A DNA stretch of 59,582 nt from Flavobacteriales bacterium (lineage in GTDB: Bacteria > Bacteroidota > Bacteroidia > Flavobacteriales_G > JALEGO01): assembly GCA_020629755.1 (NCBI GenBank), contig JAHDCS010000009.1, positions 1-59,582 of the forward strand. The letters are read 5' to 3'. A program made the translations under genes and the position numbers. The notes under the pieces were generated by a model, which saw only the letters and a list, made by a program, of their open reading frames with translations, did not search any database and was not told where the DNA came from. Below are positions 24,329 through 31,939 of the stretch, piece after piece (position 1 is the first letter of the stretch; each line of letters opens with the position of its first letter).

Positions 24329-27049
24329 TTAGGCCATTACCTTCTTTTTTTCAAACAAGCCATTGATAATTTTAGCATGCACCACTCGGTGTCTAGCCGG
24401 AGAGCCTGTGGCTGTTGTTGCACTAGCTTTACGCCCAAGGTATGTAAAATTTATTTGAGGTAAATTTCTAAGCATAAAGGGATAGGCACCCATATTTTGA
24501 GGCTCTTCTTGCACCCAATAATAGGTTTTCACTTTGCTGTATTTTTTAAGTACTTCTTTTATTTTTTTATGGGGGATTGGATAAAGCTGCTCTAAACGAA
24601 TAATCGCCACATGATCTGCACCCAACTCTTGGCGTTTTTCATCAAGCTCATAAAAGACTTTTCCCGAACAAAAAGCCAAGGTTTCTACTTTACTTACTTT
24701 GGCTTTTACATCATCCATTAAGGGCTGAAAACTGTCTTTCTCTAAGTCTTTTAATGAGGATATACACGAAGGATAACGCAATAATTTTTTAGGGGTAAAA
24801 ACAATCAGAGGCTTACGAATTTCTCTTTTAAGCTGTCGTCTTAGCGCATGAAAAAAGTTTGCTGGTGTAGTGCAATTTATGGCTTGAATATTATTCTCAG
24901 CACACAACTCAAGATAACGTTCAATGCGCGCACTTGAATGCTCTGCTCCCTGCCCTTCATACCCATGAGGCAATAACACAACTAGGCCAGACATCCGCTT
25001 CCATTTATCTTCGCCACAGGTAATAAACTGATCGTAAACAATTTGTCCGCCATTTGAGAAGTCACCAAATTGCGCCTCCCAGATAGTAAGCCCATTTGGA
25101 GAAGCTAAAGAATACCCATATTCAAACCCTAATACACCATACTCAGAAAGCAATGAATTGTAGATCTGAAAATCAGCCTTTGGATTTACTTCTTTTAAAG
25201 GCGTATATTCTTCAGCTGAATCTTCAATTTTTAATACGGCGTGGCGGTGTGAAAAAGTGCCCCGCTCAACATCCTGACCAGAAAAACGAATCGAATGCCC
25301 TTCAGAAAGTAAAGACCCATATGCAAGCATCTCACACATCCCCCAGTCTAAGGCATCTTTTTTAATCATTTCATTTCGCCCATCAAGAATCTTTTTAAGT
25401 TTTCGAAAAAAGTTTTTATCAGAAGGTACCGCATTGATAATCTTTGCTATCTCTTTTAGCTTCTTAGAGGCCACTCCAGTTTTTGGTTCAGTTTCAAAAT
25501 CTTTATCGGTAGACTCTCTAAGTTTTTTCCAATCGCCTTGTAAATGTGAAGAAATTTTAGCTGTTTTTTGTTTTTTTGAGCGCGCCAAATGTTTTTCTAA
25601 TTCGGCTTTAAAGTCAGTTTGTTTTTTAGCAACAGACGTTTGATCAAGAATCCCTGCGTCTATGAGTTCTTGGGCATAAATATCTCTTAAGTTTGGATGT
25701 TTGGCAATACTCTTATACAGCACAGGCTGGGTAAAGCGAGGCTCGTCGCCTTCATTGTGACCATACTTTCTATAACAGAGCAAATCAATATACACGTCTT
25801 TTTGAAATTTCAGACGGTATTCCATCGCTATTTTTGAGGCGTGTATCACCGCTTCAACATCATCGCCATTCACATGAAACACAGGACACTTAGTGACCTT
25901 AGCAATATCCGTACAATAGGTGCTGGAACGCCCATCAATATAATTAGTCGTAAAGCCAACTTGATTATTAATGACAATATGAACTGTTCCTCCTGTTTTA
26001 TAGCCTTTAAGTTGAGCCATTTGGGCTATTTCATACACAACCCCTTGGCCAGAAAGAGCGGCATCACCATGAATCAAAATAGGTAAAAGCTTCTGCGGAT
26101 CATTTTTGTAACGCTTGTCTATTTTGGCTCGCGATAAACCTTGTACCACCGGATCCACTGCCTCTAAATGCGATGGATTAGGGGCAATGCTCAAATGAAT
26201 TTCTTTACCTGAATCTGTTTTTCGCGTTTGCGAAAACCCATAATGGTACTTTACATCTCCCATATAAAAGGGATCATCATAATCTTTACCTTCAAACTCT
26301 GTAAAAATGTCTTCGTAAGATTTTCCGAAAATATTAGACAACACATTTAGCCTTCCTCTATGTGCCATGCCTAACACGAATTCTTTTACCTCCATGTCTG
26401 CAGCCGTTTCGATCACAGTATCTAAAGTAGGAATAAGTGCTTCAGCACCCTCTAACGAAAAGCGTTTTTGTCCGACAAATTTGGTATGCATAAAATGCTC
26501 AAAGCCAATGGCTTTATTGAGCTTATCATATATGGTAATTTTTTCTTGATCACTGTATTTAGGTTGATTGTCATTGATGTGGATTTTAGATTTGATCCAC
26601 TCTATCTCTTCTGGCTCTGCCAAATACATATACTCAACCCCAATGCTTTTACAGTATACTTTTTCTAGATGCTTTAAAATGTCTTTTAAACTTGCTGGCC
26701 CCAAACCGACTTCTTCGCCTGCTTGAAAATAAGTAAGCATATCTTGTTGATCTAAGCCAAAATTTTCAATGGCTAAGGTTGGGCTATAGGTACGGCGTTC
26801 ACGTACTGGGTTGGTTTTGGTAAACAAATGCCCTCGTGTACGATAGGCATTAATTAGATTGATCACTTTAAACTCTTTTTGAAAGTTTTCAGGTACGCCT
26901 CCGTTTTCAAAATTAGCACTGGCTAATTCATAGCCTTCAAAAAAACGATGCCAACTTTCTTCTAGAGTATCTGGCGCATTTTTATATTGATCGTAGAGTT
27001 GTTCAAAAAAAGCCGGATTGGCATTTGAGAGATATGAAAATTTATCCAT
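24329..27049 (-). CDS. odhA: 2-oxoglutarate dehydrogenase E1 component
   Basis: 906 residues, full length. This thiamine-diphosphate enzyme decarboxylates 2-oxoglutarate and passes the succinyl group to E2. Visible motifs are the N-terminal E2-binding helix (N-A-N-P-A-F-F-E-Q-L-Y), GMAHRGRLNVLSN (about 228-240), HGDAALSGQGVVYE, and the C-terminal GYEGQGAEHSSARIERYLEL block that binds cofactor and acetyl-CoA. First gene of the odhA-odhB-antiporter operon; lpd (E3) is elsewhere. A near-match promoter box TATATTCG lies upstream. Confidence 0.97.
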   Translation of the reverse strand: MDKFSYLSNANPAFFEQLYDQYKNAPDTLEESWHRFFEGYELASANFENGGVPENFQKEFKVINLINAYRTRGHLFTKTNPVRERRTYSPTLAIENFGLDQQDMLTYFQAGEEVGLGPASLKDILKHLEKVYCKSIGVEYMYLAEPEEIEWIKSKIHINDNQPKYSDQEKITIYDKLNKAIGFEHFMHTKFVGQKRFSLEGAEALIPTLDTVIETAADMEVKEFVLGMAHRGRLNVLSNIFGKSYEDIFTEFEGKDYDDPFYMGDVKYHYGFSQTRKTDSGKEIHLSIAPNPSHLEAVDPVVQGLSRAKIDKRYKNDPQKLLPILIHGDAALSGQGVVYEIAQMAQLKGYKTGGTVHIVINNQVGFTTNYIDGRSSTYCTDIAKVTKCPVFHVNGDDVEAVIHASKIAMEYRLKFQKDVYIDLLCYRKYGHNEGDEPRFTQPVLYKSIAKHPNLRDIYAQELIDAGILDQTSVAKKQTDFKAELEKHLARSKKQKTAKISSHLQGDWKKLRESTDKDFETEPKTGVASKKLKEIAKIINAVPSDKNFFRKLKKILDGRNEMIKKDALDWGMCEMLAYGSLLSEGHSIRFSGQDVERGTFSHRHAVLKIEDSAEEYTPLKEVNPKADFQIYNSLLSEYGVLGFEYGYSLASPNGLTIWEAQFGDFSNGGQIVYDQFITCGEDKWKRMSGLVVLLPHGYEGQGAEHSSARIERYLELCAENNIQAINCTTPANFFHALRRQLKREIRKPLIVFTPKKLLRYPSCISSLKDLEKDSFQPLMDDVKAKVSKVETLAFCSGKVFYELDEKRQELGADHVAIIRLEQLYPIPHKKIKEVLKKYSKVKTYYWVQEEPQNMGAYPFMLRNLPQINFTYLGRKASATTATGSPARHRVVHAKIINGLFEKKKVMA

Positions 27050-27106
27050 CTTAAGAGTGCACTTTCAGCGAATATAAATTTTTTTTAGGCTTTGCAGAGC
27101 ATTCTT

Positions 27107-27970
27107 TTAGTGAATTCTATTTTTTGTAGATTGAGGTGATTTTTGCATCCACAGAAAAAAGATTGCAACAAGCGCGACCGAAAGCATCGGAACCCAAATG
27201 GAATCCGCACCCATAGTGATATCTTTAAGCTGATCTATAGGGTATTTTTGTAAGTAATAATACGTCATCACTACCTGTATCCCATTGTTTAAAAAATGCC
27301 CTAGAATAGGAAAAACTAAATTTTTAGTGTAATAAAACACATACCCCAACAAGGCACCAAGAAGCATTCTTGGTATAAATCCAAAAAACTGCCCGTGCAA
27401 CAAGCTAAAAGCAATAGCTGTAAACCATATTGCAGGATGCGGGTTTTTCGAAAGAGACATAAAGTGTTTTTGCACCATCCCCCTAAAAAAAAGCTCTTCG
27501 CTCAAAGCCGCCATAAACCCGATGATGAACACATTTGAAATTAAATCAAAGCTGTTTTTCATGTCAAGTAAATGCAAGGTAATGGCTTCCATTTTTGATT
27601 CTTGAATTCTGAGTTGCTCTTCTATGTCTGCCAAAAATGAAGGCAGATGAAGTTCTGCATTCCATTCAGCCAAAAAGCTAATCGCTGGCAAAGCAGAAAT
27701 AAAAATGCATGCCGTTAATAGCAAATGAAAAAACGACAGGTTGCTTCTTAGGTCAAACCACTTAAGTTGTTTGTGCTTAAAGAGCCACACATAAGCCACT
27801 GCCGGCAAAATAAAGGCAAATAACACATTGAATATCTGGCTGATTTTAAGCACCGTTGGATCAATGTTTTGAATGTCTTGAATAGACACCGATCCGACAG
27901 AAGTAAACATCGCTAATGAAATAAGCATGAACACCACATAAAGTGTAGAAATAATCTGTTTTTGATTCAC
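27107..27970 (-). CDS. CPBP-family intramembrane protease (CAAX-like)
   Basis: 287 residues from a GTG at 27970, with about seven membrane helices. Catalytic motifs are E158-E159 with F-F-R-G (SEELFFRGM) and H192 in SLLHGQ, so it should be an active glutamate-type intramembrane protease. Substrates in Bacteroidota are unknown. It lies just upstream of odhA on the same strand (57 bp) and is divergent from the AsmA-like gene, 40 bp away. Confidence 0.9.
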   Translation of the reverse strand: MNQKQIISTLYVVFMLISLAMFTSVGSVSIQDIQNIDPTVLKISQIFNVLFAFILPAVAYVWLFKHKQLKWFDLRSNLSFFHLLLTACIFISALPAISFLAEWNAELHLPSFLADIEEQLRIQESKMEAITLHLLDMKNSFDLISNVFIIGFMAALSEELFFRGMVQKHFMSLSKNPHPAIWFTAIAFSLLHGQFFGFIPRMLLGALLGYVFYYTKNLVFPILGHFLNNGIQVVMTYYYLQKYPIDQLKDITMGADSIWVPMLSVALVAIFFLWMQKSPQSTKNRIH

Positions 27971-28010
27971 GAATGCTAAGTTAGGTGAAAATCATTTTTT
28001 ATTTTTAGAT

Positions 28011-30446
28011 ATGGCCGCACAAATTTTTAAATGGCTCAAACGCGTATTCTTAGGATTTATACTTGTATTGATGCTCTTTGTTTTGGGTGGATTTTTACTC
28101 ATCTATTTCAAAGCAGATCGCGTAAAATTTTACATCACTCAAAGCCTTGAGGAACAAAGTCAAGGCAAAGTCTTGATTGACAAGATTGGCGACTTAAGTT
28201 TATTTCATAGGCCTGGGGCTTTAAGTTTTTCATTGCATGGCATTCAGGTTAAGGGCTTGCATCAGAAAAACAAGCACCAACTTTTACAAGCGTCTCATAT
28301 CTTTATGGACATAAACATTTGGGACCTTATACAAGATAAACTAAAAATCAATGCTTTAGTTTTCAAACAAGCAGAGTTAAACATACACAAAAATAAGAAT
28401 GGGGTGTATAATTTCACCTCAGACCAGCACACTGGAAAAGCGTTATTATTTGACACCGATCGGATTGTTTTTGAAGATTGTATATTCAGCTACTCAGAAG
28501 AGAATAAGCCTATAGTGCGTATCACTGATTTAAACGGTGAGCTTAAAGGTGATTTTTTTGCTGAAGAAAAAGAGTTAAACACTACGCTTACTTTTTTGTA
28601 TCATAAAGATCTTGATTTTTTAAGTACTTCAAGTATCCCTATTGCATTTAAGGGTGTTGTACAAAGCAATCAGGGATTTAAACATATTGTTTTAAATCAG
28701 GCCCAAGGACAGGTATTTGATCTCGGCTTTATTTTATCTGGGGGGATAGACTTTGAAAAGGCTACAAATTTTGATCTTCAGCTTACCTGTAAAGATCTCT
28801 TATTAGAAGAGATTACATCTGTATTGTCTGAAGAGCATCAACAAAATATTAATAGATATGCCTTAGAGTTTAAGACATCTGCAAAAGCAGAAATAAAAGG
28901 GGCTTTAACAGACAAGTACTCGCCTAGCCTTATGCTCAAGGCTCAAATTGGAGAAGGCCAATTCACCTATGATACTCATCAAGCTAATGCCTTAAGCGGG
29001 CAACTAGAAATTAAAAGCGATAATATTTTGGATATAACATCCTATCAGGCACATATTGAAAATATAAACGGAGAATACCAGGCTATGCCTTTTAAAATTT
29101 CTGAGGCCACCTACCACTTTTTAGACCAAAATGCAGACATACATCTCCAAGCCAAAGATTCGCTTCCCTTAGCATTTTTTCAATCTTTCATAACGCAAGA
29201 TACGCTTAAAATACAAAATGGTATGTTAATTCCTGATGTACGTATTCGCATCCCCCCAAAAAATCAAAACCAAAATAGACCAATCCATTTCTTAGGCCAT
29301 GTAGAACTCAAAAATGTAGAAGCAACATACCTTAAACAAAACACCATCACAGGATTACATCTAAAATTAGATATAGAAAAAAAAGATGCTCCTATAAGCT
29401 CTATGGAAACACTACAATTTAGCGGCAGTGCTTCGGTAAACCACCTGATTTTTAAAGCACAATCTTTTAAAGATCTTCGGGCAGATATAACACTAAAAAA
29501 TCGTCAATTAAACATCAGCCAGGTAAAAACAAAAGCCTATGATGGTCAAATCAATTTAGACGCCTCTTACTACTTTTCAGATAGAAAACTTCATTTAACC
29601 TATAAAGCAGCGCATATTGATTTGACAAACTTATTTGATCAGATGAATGACTTTGACCAAAACACCATCACGCACAAGAATATTGAAGGCTATGCCTCTA
29701 TTTCTGGAGTGAGCAGTTTTCTATTCGATAAAAATTTAGACCCAGATTTAAATAGCTTGTACACTAAAGCGCATATTGAAATAGAAAAAGGAAAGCTTAA
29801 AAAAATAGAAGCCTTTGAACAAATGTGTGATTACATTGATCAGAAACGCCTTTATAGAAGACTGCTTGATTTAGATGCGCTTAGAAAAAGTACAAAACAT
29901 ATCAATTTTTTAACCCTTGAAAATCAGATTGAAATTAAACATCAGCGTGTACACATTCCGGCCATGCGTATTGCTTCATCAGTACTTGATTTTTCGTTTT
30001 CTGGCACACATACTTTTACGCATAAAATAGATTACGACATGGTGTTTTATCTTTCAGATTTAATGCGAAAAAAAGAGGCCAAGTATGAAGAATTTGAAAT
30101 TCAAACCAATGAAAAAAAGTGGTTCTTACTTGCCTTAAAAGCCACAGGAGATGCTAGTGATCCTGACTTTACGCTCAACAAAAAAAACCAAGCTAAGATT
30201 ATTAAAGAGAAACTCAACAACGAAAAGCAAATCATTAAAACACTCATTAAAGAAGAAAAACAAGGCGCACACAAAGCCATTGACTTTGAAGATGAACCCA
30301 GCCAGTTAGAATTTGACCATCCAATGCTGCAGAAAAACGAAAAACCTAAGACCTCAGAACATGAGAAAGAAAAAAAGAAAAAATGGGGCATAGACTTTGG
30401 CGATGATTCAGAAGAAGAAGTAGAGGTTGATATAGATAATTTGTAA
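28011..30446 (+). CDS. AsmA-like envelope protein
   Basis: 811 residues. One N-terminal membrane helix (about 12-33) anchors a long periplasmic beta-rich body typical of AsmA/TamB/YhdP bridge-like lipid-transfer proteins. An AsmA_2-type C-terminal domain (about 540-720) follows, and the protein ends in a highly charged Lys/Glu/Asp tail (from ~735). Such proteins move phospholipid toward the outer membrane; applying this here is inference. Two G-run motif copies fall within it, one on each strand. Confidence 0.82.
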   Translation: MAAQIFKWLKRVFLGFILVLMLFVLGGFLLIYFKADRVKFYITQSLEEQSQGKVLIDKIGDLSLFHRPGALSFSLHGIQVKGLHQKNKHQLLQASHIFMDINIWDLIQDKLKINALVFKQAELNIHKNKNGVYNFTSDQHTGKALLFDTDRIVFEDCIFSYSEENKPIVRITDLNGELKGDFFAEEKELNTTLTFLYHKDLDFLSTSSIPIAFKGVVQSNQGFKHIVLNQAQGQVFDLGFILSGGIDFEKATNFDLQLTCKDLLLEEITSVLSEEHQQNINRYALEFKTSAKAEIKGALTDKYSPSLMLKAQIGEGQFTYDTHQANALSGQLEIKSDNILDITSYQAHIENINGEYQAMPFKISEATYHFLDQNADIHLQAKDSLPLAFFQSFITQDTLKIQNGMLIPDVRIRIPPKNQNQNRPIHFLGHVELKNVEATYLKQNTITGLHLKLDIEKKDAPISSMETLQFSGSASVNHLIFKAQSFKDLRADITLKNRQLNISQVKTKAYDGQINLDASYYFSDRKLHLTYKAAHIDLTNLFDQMNDFDQNTITHKNIEGYASISGVSSFLFDKNLDPDLNSLYTKAHIEIEKGKLKKIEAFEQMCDYIDQKRLYRRLLDLDALRKSTKHINFLTLENQIEIKHQRVHIPAMRIASSVLDFSFSGTHTFTHKIDYDMVFYLSDLMRKKEAKYEEFEIQTNEKKWFLLALKATGDASDPDFTLNKKNQAKIIKEKLNNEKQIIKTLIKEEKQGAHKAIDFEDEPSQLEFDHPMLQKNEKPKTSEHEKEKKKKWGIDFGDDSEEEVEVDIDNL
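28734..28747 (+). repeat. G6-ATG motif copy 12
   Basis: Reads TTATCTGGGGGGAT followed by A. Codes S-G-G-I in the AsmA-like protein. Confidence 0.65.
29249..29263 (-). repeat. G6-ATG motif copy 13
   Basis: Reverse strand reads TTTTTTGGGGGGATG, an exact consensus match. Sense strand codes I-P-P-K in the AsmA-like protein. Confidence 0.85.
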
Positions 30447-30912
30447 GTGTTCTATAAACAAATCTTTTTTATCAATGTAACCTATCAAAAGGCATTGCTC
30501 TGCAATTTAGCTCTAAGACCCGATTGCAATGGGCACATAAATTGAAGTTACCTCATTTTTCATTAGCGAATCTTTCATAAACCTCATTATCATTGAATTT
30601 TAGAGATTTCATAAGTGAAAAAGCAAATTTTCATCGTGCGCTCAAAAGTGCGCTGGCCTGCCAAGAATGGCGGGCGTGGGTTGAAGGTGAATAGAAAATG
30701 TGGCTTTGCAGGGCTGGCCTTGTGGGCTACATTTTCTAGAGGTGGGTAGATAGCTTCATTCTTGGCTTGAATTTTCGTTCTTTTCTTCAAGGAAAAGGAC
30801 AAAAATAAGGATAGAAGAAAAAAACTTAAAAAAAACGGGGTAACTCCAGAGCACATAAAAAATTGACTCGCATCTCCTATTTGCCGAAATTTGTGAGGTA
30901 AATCTCTTTTTT
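30447..30912. other. 466-bp intergenic region with nested inverted repeats
   Basis: No convincing gene. At its centre an outer perfect 10-bp repeat (GCCAAGAATG at 30660-30669 with its complement at 30757-30766) encloses an inner 13-bp stem (30692-30704 with 30726-30738, one G-T pair) around a 21-nt loop. This core is more G+C-rich than the surroundings. It could be a structured RNA, a REP/MITE-like repeat or a gene remnant. An 88-codon reverse-strand frame across it has no recognisable family. Confidence 0.5.
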
Positions 30913-31377
30913 ATGAAAAATCAATACATACATTCAGCACTAGGTATAATGTTATTATTTGGTGTTTTCTCTTTTGGAGGATGTTTTAAACCGGCTGTCT
31001 ATGAGTCTATGCAAGAGACGAATCAATGCGTCACTTCTAGTGAGCTTTTAGACAAAGACATCCTTAATAAAGACTATTTTGATTTATGGATGTATCCTAA
31101 GATCGAAAACTTGCTATACCAAGAAGGGTTTAGAACCAGTAAAGTATATGAAGTAGCACTAACGCAACAAGGCATAGGCTTTGAATTTTTATTGGTTGAT
31201 AAAACCGACTACTTAAAAAGACAAATGCGCGTATATTCATGTGAAGGCAATTTATTGGGGGAAACAGCCTTGTATAACCTATCAGATGATGTGTATCCAA
31301 GAACACCCGTAAACTACAACCTTAGTGTTGCAAAAACAGTCATTTTCAACAAGGGAAATCTTACAGACTTGTACTAG
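30913..31377 (+). CDS. Hypothetical lipoprotein
   Basis: 154 residues. The signal peptide ends in F-G-G-C (Cys24), a lipobox. The mature domain is small and mixed alpha/beta with two further cysteines (C-V-T and Y-S-C-E-G). No family was recognised. It stands alone between the structured intergenic region and the MarR operator, with a short palindrome (CTCTAA-GA-TTAGAG) after its stop. Confidence 0.7.
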   Translation: MKNQYIHSALGIMLLFGVFSFGGCFKPAVYESMQETNQCVTSSELLDKDILNKDYFDLWMYPKIENLLYQEGFRTSKVYEVALTQQGIGFEFLLVDKTDYLKRQMRVYSCEGNLLGETALYNLSDDVYPRTPVNYNLSVAKTVIFNKGNLTDLY

Positions 31378-31432
31378 TTAACGACTCTAAGATTAGAGCA
31401 TTACATCTGATTTATTAACATTCCTTTTAATG

Positions 31433-31480
31433 CTATGCGTGCATAACAAATATTTTCATACATTTGTTATGCACGCATAG
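31433..31480. promoter_or_regulatory. Perfect 19-bp inverted-repeat operator of the MarR-fad operon
   Basis: Arms CTATGCGTGCATAACAAAT (31433-31451) and its exact complement (31462-31480) flank a 10-bp spacer. Each arm holds a TATGC-GT-GCATA palindrome, a size that suits one MarR dimer, so two dimers could bind about 29 bp (close to three helical turns) apart. The right arm overlaps the -7 box and ends 3 bp before the regulator's ATG. This layout fits autorepression and control of the downstream beta-oxidation genes. Confidence 0.8.
31459..31466 (+). promoter_or_regulatory. -7 promoter box (TACATTTG) of the fad operon
   Basis: Exact TAnnTTTG match straddling the operator spacer and right arm, 17 bp before the ATG at 31484. 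A bound regulator would block it. Confidence 0.65.
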
Positions 31481-31483
31481 TTT

Positions 31484-31939
31484 ATGCAAAAAGAAGAAAT
31501 GCTCGATTTTCATATTCGCAACGTCTGGCAAAAAATTGCCAGGATGTACAATGCCAATGGTCAAAAAGAAGGCTTAAGCATGTCATGGGGTTATGTACTT
31601 TTGAATATTGACAATAAAAAAGGAACGCCTTCTACCAAACTTGGCCCTAAAATGGGCATGGAATCGACCTCTTTATCTCGCATTTTAAAAAACATGGAAA
31701 CAAAAGGGTACATCCTTAGAGAATCTGATCCATCAGATGGGCGTTTGTCTCTTCTTTTTCTTACCTCTAAAGGGCTCAAAGCCAGAAATTTTGCTAAAAA
31801 GAATGTCTTTGCCTTTAATCGACATATTTATGGGGCCATCCCCCCGAAAAAAATAGCCCAATGCATAGAGGTTATGACTGAATTAAATACTATCTTGGAT
31901 ACGCATATTATTTTTGAAAATCAAAAAATTACAGGGTAA
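31484..31939 (+). CDS. MarR-family transcriptional regulator of the fad operon
   Basis: 151 residues. A winged helix-turn-helix spans about 35-110; the wing region reads ESDPSDGRLSLLFLTSKG, the family's usual D-x-R-D/S motif. N- and C-terminal helices supply dimerisation. Its ATG follows the perfect inverted-repeat operator, and its TAATG stop overlaps the fadN start by one base. It is likely a repressor of beta-oxidation relieved by an acyl-CoA or fatty acid; the ligand is inferred from context only. Confidence 0.93.
   Translation: MQKEEMLDFHIRNVWQKIARMYNANGQKEGLSMSWGYVLLNIDNKKGTPSTKLGPKMGMESTSLSRILKNMETKGYILRESDPSDGRLSLLFLTSKGLKARNFAKKNVFAFNRHIYGAIPPKKIAQCIEVMTELNTILDTHIIFENQKITG
31837..31853 (-). 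repeat. G6-ATG motif copy 14
   Basis: Reverse strand reads TTTTTTTCGGGGGGATG. Sense strand codes I-P-P-K in the MarR regulator. Confidence 0.8.

Noticed and set aside
30590-30856. 88-codon reverse-strand open frame in the 466-bp intergenic region
   Set aside because: It crosses the nested inverted repeats, has an odd composition and no recognisable family; more likely a by-product of the structured element.
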